Assembly: GCF_002899825.2 (NCBI RefSeq)
Contig: NZ_PPED02000002.1
Coordinates: 224,159 to 288,158, forward strand
Length of the DNA stretch: 64,000 bases
Source: Chryseobacterium phosphatilyticum
GTDB lineage: Bacteria; Bacteroidota; Bacteroidia; Flavobacteriales; Weeksellaceae
Direction of reading: 5' to 3'
The translations under genes were made by a program, and so were the position numbers. The stretch's first letter is position 1. Each line of letters begins with the position of its first letter. A model generated the notes under the pieces. That model was given only the letters and a program-made list of their open reading frames with translations. It was not told the DNA's origin and searched no databases. This document shows positions 45,612 through 55,792 of the stretch, piece by piece.

Positions 45612-47393
45612 TTAAAATTTTAGTTTTTTAGTGATCACTTTTCCATCTTCCAGTACTGCTGTTACAGCGATGATCAGATTTTTCTGGTCAACCGGATATC
45701 TGAATTCTGTTGATTTAACATCTGATTTTCTCATCAATAATCTTCCGGAAGCATCATAAATATGTAGAGAAGAGATTTTCACATTGCTTCTTATCCATAC
45801 TGAATTTTCATCTTTAAAAATAGAAGATGAATTTTTTACTCCTGTATTTTCTATTGCTAATAATTCCTGAGGCTCAATAATTACAGAATAATCTTCCACC
45901 TGTCCGTATTTCGGAGTATAGCAGGCTGTTACTGTAGTTCCGTTGAATTCTCCAATCACTCTCATTCTTAAAGGAGTATTGATAACTGCATTGGCCGGAG
46001 GGGTTATCTGAGCTGTAGCAAATGAACCATTACTTATTCCGCTCTGATTAAGAACCAATTCTGTTGATTCATTAAACTGCCCGTCATTATTAAAATCAAT
46101 ATATGCTTTTATAATGTGAGCGTTGCTTGTTCCCGGAGCGATAGTAAGTGTTGTGGCAGTATTTTGAGGAATGTTGGTTTTTGATATTCCTGAGCAGTAA
46201 GTGCCGGTAAAGTTTTCATAAAAATTATTTGCTGCCTGCTTAAAATTGTTTGAATAATTACTAATGTTACCAAACTTTACAGACGTAATTCCTACATTGT
46301 AGTTGCCTGGATTAGTTATTGAAGATGGAGTGCATGCCGCGGCTAATGTAGCACTGTTATCAATGGTAGTAGCTGAGGCAACTTTTGAGTTGATTAACGA
46401 CTGTCTGTATTGTAAAAGTTGTGCGGTTGCTCTGTCAGCCTGCCCTTGCGTAAATAAATTTCTGAAGCAGTAGGTGTAGGCCATTACATTTCTCTCACCT
46501 CCATCATATAACTGATTTGTACAAGGATTGATCTGCCCCGTCTGGCAGGTATGCGGAACAGAAGAATGATAAAGACTTTTCATAGGTTCCGTATCACAAA
46601 CAAGATCCCCATCCAGGGTACAGTCGTTGTTTACGGGACAATCACCAGTGGTTTCATTATATCCCTGATGGGTATGTCTGAGACCTAATGCATGTCCGAA
46701 TTCATGAGCTAGCGTCTGTGCATTAACAGCAGAAGCACTTGTTGCCATAAAAGCGTAGTCATTGCTTCCTCCGGGATAATAAGCGAAACCATTCAAGCCT
46801 CCGGAGTTGGAAGTTAATTTTTTAACAACATAAATATTGTAGTATTTTGAGGTATCCCACATTCCCATGGCTGTAATTTCAGAGGCAGTGACCGCATTGG
46901 TAGTGTTATCATTATTGACCCCTCCACTTACATATTTGGGAAGAGTAGAGGCATTGATTCTGTTGATCCCATTCGTTGAATTACAACCAGGATCTTTGGT
47001 TGCGAAGACAAACTTAACAGGGAGTACAGAACTTGTTCCGGACATTCCACTGGTAGAACTTCCGGCGAAAACTCCGTTAGTATAGTTTACCCATGCAATG
47101 ATATCGGCATCGGACTTATTATTGGCTGTTCCTATGGCACTTCCGTCTCCTACAACATGAACAACAATAGGAATTTCGTAAATCTGATTGTTGAGTTTAG
47201 AGGCCAGTTTTCCGCTTTTGATCATTTTTGATAATTTCAGATTGAAAGCATCGTCCTGAGCTTTCTCTTCAGGAAACCTTTCATAATGTTTTTTCATTAA
47301 TTCATCGGTTCCACATTCCTGAAATTCTATTTTTTGTGAATAAACATGGGAGCAGAATGTCCCTGAAATAAGCAGGAATAATAATTTTTTCAT
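45612..47393 (-). CDS. M43 (pappalysin-like) zinc metalloprotease with T9SS sorting domain
   Basis: 593 residues with a signal peptide (to VYSQ). The metzincin zinc motif HEFGHALGLRH is complete (His230, Glu231, His234, His240) and VMAYTYC gives the Met-turn. A GEVED-type domain follows (DFNNDGQFNE, GQVEDYSVII). The C-terminus (SSLHIYDASGRLLM) is a sorting-domain-like segment, although the usual YPNP motif is missing. It should be a secreted protease. It is the only member of its transcript, with a terminator on the left. Confidence 0.88.
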   Translation of the reverse strand: MKKLLFLLISGTFCSHVYSQKIEFQECGTDELMKKHYERFPEEKAQDDAFNLKLSKMIKSGKLASKLNNQIYEIPIVVHVVGDGSAIGTANNKSDADIIAWVNYTNGVFAGSSTSGMSGTSSVLPVKFVFATKDPGCNSTNGINRINASTLPKYVSGGVNNDNTTNAVTASEITAMGMWDTSKYYNIYVVKKLTSNSGGLNGFAYYPGGSNDYAFMATSASAVNAQTLAHEFGHALGLRHTHQGYNETTGDCPVNNDCTLDGDLVCDTEPMKSLYHSSVPHTCQTGQINPCTNQLYDGGERNVMAYTYCFRNLFTQGQADRATAQLLQYRQSLINSKVASATTIDNSATLAAACTPSSITNPGNYNVGITSVKFGNISNYSNNFKQAANNFYENFTGTYCSGISKTNIPQNTATTLTIAPGTSNAHIIKAYIDFNNDGQFNESTELVLNQSGISNGSFATAQITPPANAVINTPLRMRVIGEFNGTTVTACYTPKYGQVEDYSVIIEPQELLAIENTGVKNSSSIFKDENSVWIRSNVKISSLHIYDASGRLLMRKSDVKSTEFRYPVDQKNLIIAVTAVLEDGKVITKKLKF

Positions 47394-47448
47394 AGTATTT
47401 TCTATTTAAGTAGTTGAAACCTAAAAATAAATAAAAAATACATACAAT

Positions 47449-48063
47449 TTATGCGTGCTTTTTAAAATGGCAAAAAACAAAATTTTGTGTAGTTCCAAAA
47501 GGAGTTGTATGATCTTCAGTACTACATTTTATTTTTTCAAAATCATTCCCGAATATTTTAGATAATGATTCTTCATCATATTGTTGAATATCCAGACCGC
47601 TGCATTGGGTAGGGCCATTTTTGGAAAAAGTGCCCAGGATCATAAATCCGGTAATATTTTTCTCCGCAATATCAATATATTTTGATATCTGTTCCGGAGT
47701 GGTCAGAAAGTGAAAAGCCGCTCTGTCATGCCAGATATCATAAGCTTCAGAAGGATTGAATTCTGTAATATCTGTTGTCACCCATTGTATCTTTTCAGCA
47801 TTTTTCCCCAATCTTTGTTTTGCTTTTTCCAGAGCTTTTGCGGAAATATCAAGTACCGTAATGTTTTTGTATCCTTCTTCAAGAAGAAAATCTACCAGAT
47901 TACTGTCTCCACCACCAATATCAATAATTTTTGCCTCCTTCCCCAATCCGCAGGAGTTGATCAAATCAAGTGAAGTTTGAGGTTTTTCCTGTGTCCAGCT
48001 TACCTGGTCCGGGTTTTTCGTTTCATATACGTTCTCCCAGTGATTTTTTTGATCGTTGGCCAT
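47449..48063 (-). CDS. Class I SAM-dependent methyltransferase
   Basis: 204 residues. The SAM-binding motif is KIIDIGGGDSNLVDFLLEEG, followed by TVLDIS and WHDRAAFHFL motifs typical of this family. The substrate is unknown. It overlaps the preceding membrane-protein gene by one base in the ECF-sigma operon, so it is translated with that unit. Confidence 0.88.
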   Translation of the reverse strand: MANDQKNHWENVYETKNPDQVSWTQEKPQTSLDLINSCGLGKEAKIIDIGGGDSNLVDFLLEEGYKNITVLDISAKALEKAKQRLGKNAEKIQWVTTDITEFNPSEAYDIWHDRAAFHFLTTPEQISKYIDIAEKNITGFMILGTFSKNGPTQCSGLDIQQYDEESLSKIFGNDFEKIKCSTEDHTTPFGTTQNFVFCHFKKHA

Positions 48064-48656
48064 TACAATTCTTTTAACTGATTATTGAGTTCTTCAAATT
48101 TATTAATTAATCCGTCAAGTTTTGCCTGTTGTTTTTTAATTGTTCTTGGTCTCAGGTAAAACCAATTAAAGCCTATCCATGCCAGGGTGAGAGAGTAGGC
48201 CAGCACAGCATATATCATTTGCATTTGTGATGCATATTCATACATATAGAGAACTATTCCGAGAAATAACATGATAAAATATACATTCAGCATAGTAGTC
48301 TGCATAAATTGCTGTTTGTTTTGGACAGTGTATAAGTTTTGCAGGTATTCACTATTAGACTGAGTATGATCGATGGTGTAAAATGTGGTAAACATTCTGT
48401 TGTAAGCCACCAGGAATATAACCATCGCTAACAGTACGAAAACAATTCCGATTTTTGTAGTAATGAGTTGAGGTTGATAGCGATACCAGATAAATCCAAT
48501 AGCAAGACAGGTGGTGATGAGTAAAATGTTGGCAATGATTAGTTTACGAATATTTTCATTTTTAAATTTTTTCAATCTTTTCAACAGCTCTTCAATATTG
48601 GGTTTTTGAGAGGTCTGTTGCTTCCATATATTTTTAAAATCGATATTAGTATCCAT
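48063..48656 (-). CDS. Membrane protein in ECF-sigma operon, possible anti-sigma factor
   Basis: 197 residues with a cytoplasmic N-terminal helix region (IEELLKRLKKFKNENIRKL), about four membrane segments between 40 and 165, and a basic coiled C-terminus. The gene overlaps the sigma factor by 11 bases, as anti-sigma genes often do, but no known anti-sigma domain is seen. The role is therefore inferred from position. Confidence 0.55.
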   Translation of the reverse strand: MDTNIDFKNIWKQQTSQKPNIEELLKRLKKFKNENIRKLIIANILLITTCLAIGFIWYRYQPQLITTKIGIVFVLLAMVIFLVAYNRMFTTFYTIDHTQSNSEYLQNLYTVQNKQQFMQTTMLNVYFIMLFLGIVLYMYEYASQMQMIYAVLAYSLTLAWIGFNWFYLRPRTIKKQQAKLDGLINKFEELNNQLKEL

Positions 48657-49116
48657 TGTCTTTAAATTTTTGAGTGAGTTTTTCTTTTATCCTGTGAATT
48701 TTTACCCTGATATTAGGCTCTGAAAGTCCGACGATATGGGCAATTTCTGCCTGTTTTACTTCTTCCAGTTCCAGAGAAATGATAATTCTGTCCGTTTCCG
48801 GCAGTTCAGAAATAAATTGATAGAGTAATTGTATCTGAGGCTCTATAGACTCTTGTTTTTTTTCTTCCAGGTTAATGGGAAGTTCGGTTTTTGCAAATCT
48901 CTTTTCCTTTTCAATCTGGCGAAGGCAGTTGTTGGATGCGATTCTGAAAATCCAGGTCCCTACACTGGATTCATTCCTGAATTTTGGAAGCTGTTGCCAT
49001 ACAATGATAAAAGTTTCCTGAGCCAGATCCTGAGCGAGTTCAGCCTCGTTGACATATCCCATGCATAAGCGGAATATCTTTTGCCAGTAGAGCTCATATA
49101 TCTCTTCGAATACCAT
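48646..49116 (-). CDS. ECF-type RNA polymerase sigma factor
   Basis: 156 residues. Sigma region 2 is visible (ELAQDLAQETFIIVWQQLPKF, then GTWIFRIASNNCLRQIEKEKR), and region 4 has SLELEEVKQAEIAHIVGLSEPNIRVKIHRIKEKL. It starts one base before the end of the hydrolase gene and overlaps the membrane protein gene, so the four genes form one operon: hydrolase, sigma, membrane protein, methyltransferase. Confidence 0.92.
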   Translation of the reverse strand: MVFEEIYELYWQKIFRLCMGYVNEAELAQDLAQETFIIVWQQLPKFRNESSVGTWIFRIASNNCLRQIEKEKRFAKTELPINLEEKKQESIEPQIQLLYQFISELPETDRIIISLELEEVKQAEIAHIVGLSEPNIRVKIHRIKEKLTQKFKDNGY

Positions 49117-49967
49117 TATTTCGTCGCTAAAAAATTATTTAGTTGATTGAAATACCATTCTTTATCATCGTACATGATAAAATGCAGACCTTTTGTTGCA
49201 TATTGGAAATTGGCATTCTTTAGCTGTTTATACTGGCCTTCAATGGTAGGTTTAAAGTTAACAAAATAAGATTCCAGCAGGATTAGAGATGGGCATTGAA
49301 TATTTTTGATCTTTTCTCTGAGATCGGTATTGGAAAAATCACAATACATTTTAGCAAATGTTTTTCGGTCCGACTTCATGCTCCAGTCAATCACTGTTTC
49401 CTGCTTGGCGGTGTCTGTCAGCAAGCGGGAAATAGCCTGTGTTTGCATGTGACGAAACTGATCATCTGTCATAGCAGTTATTTTGTTGATGGGTGCCAAG
49501 CAGTCATTATTCTCTTTTGATATAAAAGTAGGGTTAGCAAAGGCTGCCAGACACGGAAGTGTATCCACGATAACGATTTTACCTACCAATTGTGGATAAT
49601 CTGCTGCAAGAGCGAGAGCGAGGCCGCCACCCATGCTGTGCCCGATGATCATGGGTTTTTGTATTTTATGATCTTTTATAAAGGCTGCAATTCCTTTTTC
49701 CCAATCATTAAAGCTAGCGTCTGTTTGCGGCTTTGTTCCTGCAAATCCTGCCATTGTTAAAGTATAGCAAGTGTAGTTTTTGTCGAACCTGGCTGTTGTT
49801 TCGTCCCATACATTTCCTGAAGAAGCAAACCCTGGAATAAAGATGAGGGATTGGTCTCCTTTTCCGGTTTTCTTTACCTCAAAAGGATGGTTTTTTTCCT
49901 GACCGAATATATTGCACACTGCTAAAAAAAATAACATGATAATAAGAAGGAATGTGAATTTTTTCAT
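49116..49967 (-). CDS. Alpha/beta hydrolase, exported
   Basis: 283 residues with a signal peptide (to CNIFGQ). The alpha/beta hydrolase fold shows FIPGFASSGNVWDE, the nucleophile elbow IIGHSMGGGLAL and a late His in KGLHFIMYDD. The substrate is unknown. It is the first gene of the ECF-sigma operon. Confidence 0.85.
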   Translation of the reverse strand: MKKFTFLLIIMLFFLAVCNIFGQEKNHPFEVKKTGKGDQSLIFIPGFASSGNVWDETTARFDKNYTCYTLTMAGFAGTKPQTDASFNDWEKGIAAFIKDHKIQKPMIIGHSMGGGLALALAADYPQLVGKIVIVDTLPCLAAFANPTFISKENNDCLAPINKITAMTDDQFRHMQTQAISRLLTDTAKQETVIDWSMKSDRKTFAKMYCDFSNTDLREKIKNIQCPSLILLESYFVNFKPTIEGQYKQLKNANFQYATKGLHFIMYDDKEWYFNQLNNFLATK

Positions 49968-50172
49968 GATTTCTAAAGTTTTAGGTTGATTTGCCTTTTA
50001 GAGACAACCCTTCTTAAAATGTTACAGTAAATTTTACTTTTTTTTGAAAAAAATATTTTCTCTTCTCCGAAGGCCCCGTTATAAGGGCAAAGTCGTCATT
50101 TTATTTTTTTAAAGTAATACTAATTGAAACCAGAGCTTGAGTAATAGTGTGGTGTATATGGTAGTGGTCTGA

Positions 50173-50847
50173 TTACTCTATAATTTTTCCATAGAATGTA
50201 CTGATGTTAAAGTAGAACCCAGGAATTTTATATTTACCTTTCTGAAACTCATGATAATCGCATTTCGAATGAGAATTCTGGGATACACTTTCCATTTGGA
50301 ACCGGTTTAGCACCATGTATTCATCCGTAACAGAAATAACATGAAATGCTGTTTCACATTTCATTCCATCTCCGGATGTCAAAATGGCCCCCAGTAATCC
50401 ATGGAGGTTTCCTGCAATTTTTTTTGCATAATCATCATCATTGGTTAAATGGTAAAGATGGGTCAGATAATTCATCGCACGAAGATCCAGAGGATTTTCT
50501 TCCAAAGCTTCATGAAAAAGTTGAACTCCCCTGGGAAGATCTTTTTCCGAAATGCTTTCTCCCCGGTAATATTTGCCCAGTTCCTCTGCATTTTTACTTG
50601 CTTTGTAGGGGTTATATTCTTTTTGAAAAGTATAACCGAAATAAAGGTGACGATACTGATTACCTGTAAGCAATGTATCATTTTGTTTTAATCTTTTTAA
50701 AAGCTTTGGATAGTAGAATTCTGAGTTTTTATCCCCAATGTTTTTTTGAATTAAAGAATAATCCGGTGATTTGAATTCCGGCTTCTGAGCCTTTACGAAA
50801 GTAAGAAGACTTAGAAAGAATAGGGAAAGAAATACTTTGGTACTCAT
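50173..50847 (-). CDS. DUF4919 family protein, exported
   Basis: 224 residues with a signal peptide (to VKAQ). The segments YRHLYFGYTFQKEYNPY and NPLDLRAMNYLTHLYHLTND fit the DUF4919 family of Bacteroidota, whose function is unknown. The middle may contain TPR-like helices. It has no close neighbour on its strand. Confidence 0.7.
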   Translation of the reverse strand: MSTKVFLSLFFLSLLTFVKAQKPEFKSPDYSLIQKNIGDKNSEFYYPKLLKRLKQNDTLLTGNQYRHLYFGYTFQKEYNPYKASKNAEELGKYYRGESISEKDLPRGVQLFHEALEENPLDLRAMNYLTHLYHLTNDDDYAKKIAGNLHGLLGAILTSGDGMKCETAFHVISVTDEYMVLNRFQMESVSQNSHSKCDYHEFQKGKYKIPGFYFNISTFYGKIIE

Positions 50848-51076
50848 AGTTTAGATGGAGTATTATCACTTTTTTTACACGGTTAAAAATACGAAATATG
50901 TAGCCATAGGATAAAAATAATTATCTATTGGTAAAAAAAGTAGTAAAATGTTAATGAAGTCTTATTTTGTATTGATAAATTTAGTAACTTTATTCGGAAT
51001 TTGAAATGTAACCCCTAATATTAACAGGGGTAAACAGAATAAAATTGGAATTTTTAACTTAAATCAAAAAATATAA

Positions 51077-51292
51077 ATGAGCAGTAGCATCCAAGATGAA
51101 TTTAAAGTCTTTAAAGACGAATTAAGAAAGTTGAATATCGAAGTACAGAAAGTAGTGAAAGTAGGGAATGGAAGTATGGATTTTCACGAAGTTTTCTACA
51201 AATCACCGAGGTATGATGAGGTAAAAAGTATCTATGTCCAACGTCATAATCTGGACAGTATGATTGAAAAATTTAAACAAGCCTACCATTAA
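51077..51292 (+). CDS. Small unknown cytoplasmic protein (71 aa)
   Basis: 71 residues without membrane segments or known motif. The N-terminal half is charged and helical (DEFKVFKDELRKL), and two Tyr and several Lys-Arg pairs occur later. A strong terminator directly follows, which supports a real gene. Function unknown. Confidence 0.6.
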   Translation: MSSSIQDEFKVFKDELRKLNIEVQKVVKVGNGSMDFHEVFYKSPRYDEVKSIYVQRHNLDSMIEKFKQAYH

Positions 51293-51297
51293 AATAT

Positions 51298-51335
51298 ATC
51301 GGCGGCGCAGGGAACCTGCGCCGCCGATTTTTTAT
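51298..51335. terminator. Strong GC-rich terminator
   Basis: A perfect 14-bp stem (ATCGGCGGCGCAGG 51298-51311 with 51315-51328), loop GAA, then T6. It serves the small gene and the convergent MFS gene. Confidence 0.92.
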
Positions 51336-51339
51336 ACAT

Positions 51340-52635
51340 TTATATATCTTTATCAAGCGTTGAGGTCTCTTTTGTGTCTTTCATTCTTACGTACACCATC
51401 AACGAAAATAAAATACAGCCGGTAATATACCAGTAGAAATATTCTTCAGAACCAATTTTCTTAAACCAAAGAGCAATATACTCTGCTGTTCCACCAAATA
51501 TAGCTACCGTAATCGCATAAGGAAGTCCGACTCCGAGGGCCCTGATTTCAGAAGGAAAAAGCTCAGCTTTTACCACAGCATTGATGGAAGTATAACCACT
51601 TACTATGATTAATGCAGCCATAATCAATAAAAAGGCTCCCCACATTGATGTCGTGGTACTCAATGCAGTGAGAAGCGGAACTGTGAACAAAGTCCCCAGA
51701 ATTCCAAAACCCAGAAGAAGCGGACGCCTTCCTATTCTGTCGGATAATGCCCCGAATACAGGTTGGAGGCAGGCAAAAATAAATAACGAAATAAATGAAA
51801 TTAAAGTAGATTCTTCCTTGGTCAGTTGTACCGTATTCACGAGGAATTTCTGCATATAAGTAGTATAGGTATAGAATGCCAGTGTTCCTCCTAAAGTAAG
51901 TCCTACCACGGTAAGTAAAGCTTGTGGATGCTTGAGGAGTTCTTTTACCGTACCTTTTTTCTTTTCATTGACTTCTTTTTTGTTTTCAAAAGCTTCAGTT
52001 TCATGAAGATTAGCCCGGAGATATAATGCGATAATAGAAAGCATAGCCCCTATGACAAAAGGAATTCTCCAACCCCAATTTTCCAGTTGGTTTTCAGTTA
52101 ATAATAATTTTTGTAAAATAAGCTGAATTCCCAGGGCAATAAGCTGTCCACCAATTAAAGTTACATATTGAAAACTTGAGTAGAATCCTCTTCTGTCTTG
52201 TGTGGCCATTTCACTCAGATAAGTAGCAGAAACACCATATTCTCCACCCACACTCAACCCCTGAAGTAATCTGGCGAGCAAAAGGAGCAGAGGGGCGAGA
52301 ATACCGATTGACTTATAAGTTGGGGTAAGTGCAATAAGCAAGGAACCAAATGACATCAGAAGAACGGAAAGAGTCATGGCTTTTTTTCTTCCGATTTTAT
52401 CTGCAATACTTCCAAACATCCATCCTCCAATAGGTCGCATCAGAAACCCTACCGCAAAGATCCCGGCAGTATTCATCAATTGGGCATTGAGATCGGAATC
52501 GGGGAAAAAAGAATGAGAAAAATAGATGGCAAAAGCAGCATAGGCATACCAATCGTACCATTCTACGAGATTTCCGATAGAACCGCCAACAATGGCTTTG
52601 ATTCTTTGAGCGGTGGTGATGGAGGGTGTGTTCAT
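51340..52635 (-). CDS. MFS transporter, metabolite:H+ symporter type
   Basis: 431 residues with 12 predicted membrane segments. The first loop signature GWMFGSIADKIGRKKAM and the second-half GALSDRIGRRPLLLGFG are typical of the MHS subfamily that carries dicarboxylates, proline/betaine or similar small acids with H+. The exact substrate cannot be told. A hairpin lies downstream at 52698-52724. Confidence 0.88.
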   Translation of the reverse strand: MNTPSITTAQRIKAIVGGSIGNLVEWYDWYAYAAFAIYFSHSFFPDSDLNAQLMNTAGIFAVGFLMRPIGGWMFGSIADKIGRKKAMTLSVLLMSFGSLLIALTPTYKSIGILAPLLLLLARLLQGLSVGGEYGVSATYLSEMATQDRRGFYSSFQYVTLIGGQLIALGIQLILQKLLLTENQLENWGWRIPFVIGAMLSIIALYLRANLHETEAFENKKEVNEKKKGTVKELLKHPQALLTVVGLTLGGTLAFYTYTTYMQKFLVNTVQLTKEESTLISFISLFIFACLQPVFGALSDRIGRRPLLLGFGILGTLFTVPLLTALSTTTSMWGAFLLIMAALIIVSGYTSINAVVKAELFPSEIRALGVGLPYAITVAIFGGTAEYIALWFKKIGSEEYFYWYITGCILFSLMVYVRMKDTKETSTLDKDI

Positions 52636-52697
52636 GGTTTTATAATCCCAATAATTTTAGTCTAATGACGGCTAAAATACAAATTTCAAAGAAAAAC

Positions 52698-52724
52698 AAA
52701 ACCGCCCTTTAAAAGCACGGTTTT
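52698..52724 (-). terminator. Terminator of the DUF3575-like gene
   Basis: AAAACCG (52698-52704) pairs with CGGTTTT (52718-52724). An inner CTTTTAAAAG can add pairing. Read on the minus strand it ends in T-rich sequence just after the gene at 52746. Confidence 0.55.
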
Positions 52725-52745
52725 TAAATATAAATAATGGTGATT

Positions 52746-53498
52746 TTAAAATCTATACCCCAGAGAAATCCCGCTTCTGAAGCCCGCCCATGGTCCGTCT
52801 ACTTTTATTCTGGCACCATTGGCATTGGTTTCTACAGTATATTTTACAAATGGGATATCAAGGTTTTCAATTTCTTTTTTGAGCTGTGCCTGCATATCAG
52901 GAGTAAGAACATAATCAGAGGTCATGCTGAAATCTCCTTTTCCGCCTCCATAATGGGCGCCTGCAATCCAGAAATCAAGAACCAGATTCTGACTTCTGGT
53001 AAGGAAAAACTGAACTCCAACCATTAATCCGCCGCTGTTTCCGTTGGCACTTCCGCCTCCTTTTAAGGGAATTGGGTAGGTGTTTCCATCAGGACCGTTG
53101 TAGTCGTAATAAAAATCAAAAGTATTAGATGACACATCAGAATACCGGTAATAGGGAGCGATGTAAAATCCCTTTCCGTAACCTTGTCCCAGATAGAATC
53201 TGGGTTCAATAGTAAAATGGGTTGCTTTTACCCTAAGGTTTTCAAATCTTTTTTCATCTTTATCTTTAAGAAAAGCATTAATGAACGGTACTTTGCCTTC
53301 AGGCATTGTTCCGAAACCGATATTTAATGAAAACCATTGAGTGAACGCTCTTTCATAAGACAGATTGATATTTCTGAATACATAAGCCGTGACATTGGTC
53401 TTGACAATGTTCATTTTTTCCGCCGGGGAAGTCTGTATTTCCTGTGCGCTTGCCTCTGAAAAAAGAAAACAGAGGATAGGTATGATTACTTTTTTCAT
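52746..53498 (-). CDS. Outer-membrane beta-barrel protein, DUF3575-like
   Basis: 250 residues with a signal peptide (to EASAQ). The segment NIVKTNVTAYVFRNINLSYE begins a barrel, and alternating aromatic strands end in GISLGYRF, a C-terminal Phe typical of outer-membrane barrels. I recall similar Bacteroidota proteins as DUF3575. Function unknown. It is divergent from the receptor-like gene at 53684. Confidence 0.65.
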   Translation of the reverse strand: MKKVIIPILCFLFSEASAQEIQTSPAEKMNIVKTNVTAYVFRNINLSYERAFTQWFSLNIGFGTMPEGKVPFINAFLKDKDEKRFENLRVKATHFTIEPRFYLGQGYGKGFYIAPYYRYSDVSSNTFDFYYDYNGPDGNTYPIPLKGGGSANGNSGGLMVGVQFFLTRSQNLVLDFWIAGAHYGGGKGDFSMTSDYVLTPDMQAQLKKEIENLDIPFVKYTVETNANGARIKVDGPWAGFRSGISLGYRF

Positions 53499-53683
53499 GA
53501 TCTAATATTTTGTGGTGTTAAAAAGTACCAGCAAAAAACGGGCTGAATTTAACATAATAAAAATAATTAACAAAAAAAATACTATTACATCTTCATTATT
53601 TATTATGTTTTTTTGTTTGGTGAGAAATGGTAGTGTAACATATTTCAAAAGTAGATTGTTCTAAAGGTATAATCTATTCTGAA

Positions 53684-55768
53684 ATGGAAAAAACGATATA
53701 TGCCATAGCCTTACTGTATGGAACTTTGATGTTTTCACAGAAAAAAGAGAATGATACTGTTGGTGTTTTACAGACAAATGAAATCCAGGAAGTTATTGTT
53801 AAATCTCAACGTAAAAAGCAATTTGCAGATAAGGCTGTGTATACATTTGATAAAGAAGCATTGGATAGAGCAAGGTATGCCAAAGATTTGCTTCGTAGTC
53901 TTCCGGAATTACAACTGGATCCAATTTCTAATACCCTTAAAAGTACGAAAGGCGGAACGACTTTATTTTTGATTAATGGTATTGAAGCTACAGATCTTCA
54001 GGTTCGCAGTATAGCCCCCGGTGAAGTTGTAAAAGTTGAGTATTATGATATTCCACCTGCCCGCTGGTCGACGAGAGCTGATACTGTAGTTAATATTCTG
54101 ACAAGATCTACGGAAACAGGATATGTTTTTGGAGCGGAAGTATCTTCAGGTTTGAGTACAGGATTTGTTAATGGTTCAGCATATGCTGCTTTTACTAAAG
54201 GGAAAAATGATTTTGGGCTTGAATATTCCCTGAATTTAAGAGATTACAATGACCGAAGAGTCAACAGTATCTACGATTATCAACTCAACGGAATGCATTA
54301 TCGTTCTGATGAGAACAGAACAGATCATTTTGGATATACGGATCAGAATGTGGCCTTCCGTTATACACGCCTTGTTCCTGATGATTATACTTTTCAGGCA
54401 AAGCTGGATATGAATATTTTCAGCAGATTTTCAAAAGGAACAGGACAAAGCATTTTTGCAAAGGATAATGCTCCTGAAGAACATGCAATGTTTAAAAATA
54501 ACGCATCTGATTATGTAATTCCTAAGCTGGATCTTTATTATTCTAAAAGGATGGGGGAAAGAGATGAGCTGAGCATTAATGTGGTGGGATCTCATTACAC
54601 CACCAATACTTCAGAGACGGCTAAAGAATGGATCGTCAATTCCGGACTTTCTGTGTACGATAATGATATGATGCTTAAAGCAAAACAAACCAGTATCGTG
54701 GGGGAGCTGGCCCATGTACATGATTTTAAAACAGGAAAGCTTTCATCCGGATATCGTATTTCCAGAACTTCCATCTCTAATGATCTGAATAACCTTGCGG
54801 GATATTCTCAATATAACGTCAATTATCTGGAACAGTACTTTTATACGGAATTTTCGGGTAAGCTGGAGAAATTCAGCTATCGAGTGGGAGCCGGGCTCAC
54901 CAATATCCATAATAAAAGTGCTGAAAATACTTTTGATGAATGGACTTTTACTCCAAAAGTTATTTTAAGTTATCAACTGAGAAATAATCAGAATCTCCGG
55001 TTTACAGGAAGCTTTACTCCGGTAAGCCCGAGAAGTAATGCTTTAAGTAGTAATGTGATTCAGGTGGCTCCCAATATTGTTCAGCGGGGAAATCCTTTCC
55101 TGAAATCACAACAGGTCTTTTCCAATGCGCTCACTTATTCTTTTAATAATAAACATTTTGACTTTAATGCCGGTTTGTTTTACCGATACACAAACAGGGT
55201 TATTAATCAGTATTATGTACTGGATGATACATTAGGAGGATACGCCCTGACCTATGAAAACGGGAAAAGTGGCCAACGATACGGAGTAGAGGTAACGGGT
55301 TCTTACAAACCTATTGGCAGTAACCTTCTTGTCGTAAAATTGGTTCTGACGCCCACTTCGGAAATGATTAAAACAAGTGCCGGAGCATTGATTAAGAATA
55401 ATTATTTAGGAAATTCTTTTGTATTGTCTTCAGAATATAAATCGTTTTCACTTCAATACGAATTCAATATTCCTGTGTACAGCCTTAATGGAGCATTTTT
55501 GAATACAAACGAGAATGCAAATCACGTTTTTGTCAGTTATAAATTGAAAAACTGGTCTTTCTCTTCCGGAATGTACTGGATGGGAATGCCTTCGGAATAT
55601 AAAACCAAAAGCTTACCGGAAAGTCTTGTAGATTACAGGTTGCACACCCAGATCATGAATAATAAATCGATGTTCGTGCTGGGACTTAGCTATGATTTTT
55701 CTAAAGGTAAAAAAACTGAGATCCAAAGAAAGCTGAATAATGTAACTGCACCGGCAGCCACATTCTAA
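53684..55768 (+). CDS. TonB-dependent-receptor-like outer-membrane protein
   Basis: 694 residues. After a short signal peptide (to MFSQ) comes a plug-like segment (NEIQEVIVKSQRKKQFADK; LLRSLPELQLDP; TLFLINGIEATDLQVRSI), then a large beta-barrel of aromatic strands. It resembles the outer-membrane receptor family lacking an N-terminal carboxypeptidase-like domain. No ligand motif is visible and no SusD partner lies nearby, so the substrate is unknown. A bidirectional terminator follows. Confidence 0.75.
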   Translation: MEKTIYAIALLYGTLMFSQKKENDTVGVLQTNEIQEVIVKSQRKKQFADKAVYTFDKEALDRARYAKDLLRSLPELQLDPISNTLKSTKGGTTLFLINGIEATDLQVRSIAPGEVVKVEYYDIPPARWSTRADTVVNILTRSTETGYVFGAEVSSGLSTGFVNGSAYAAFTKGKNDFGLEYSLNLRDYNDRRVNSIYDYQLNGMHYRSDENRTDHFGYTDQNVAFRYTRLVPDDYTFQAKLDMNIFSRFSKGTGQSIFAKDNAPEEHAMFKNNASDYVIPKLDLYYSKRMGERDELSINVVGSHYTTNTSETAKEWIVNSGLSVYDNDMMLKAKQTSIVGELAHVHDFKTGKLSSGYRISRTSISNDLNNLAGYSQYNVNYLEQYFYTEFSGKLEKFSYRVGAGLTNIHNKSAENTFDEWTFTPKVILSYQLRNNQNLRFTGSFTPVSPRSNALSSNVIQVAPNIVQRGNPFLKSQQVFSNALTYSFNNKHFDFNAGLFYRYTNRVINQYYVLDDTLGGYALTYENGKSGQRYGVEVTGSYKPIGSNLLVVKLVLTPTSEMIKTSAGALIKNNYLGNSFVLSSEYKSFSLQYEFNIPVYSLNGAFLNTNENANHVFVSYKLKNWSFSSGMYWMGMPSEYKTKSLPESLVDYRLHTQIMNNKSMFVLGLSYDFSKGKKTEIQRKLNNVTAPAATF

Positions 55769-55792
55769 AATAACAAATAGATAAAGAGAATA

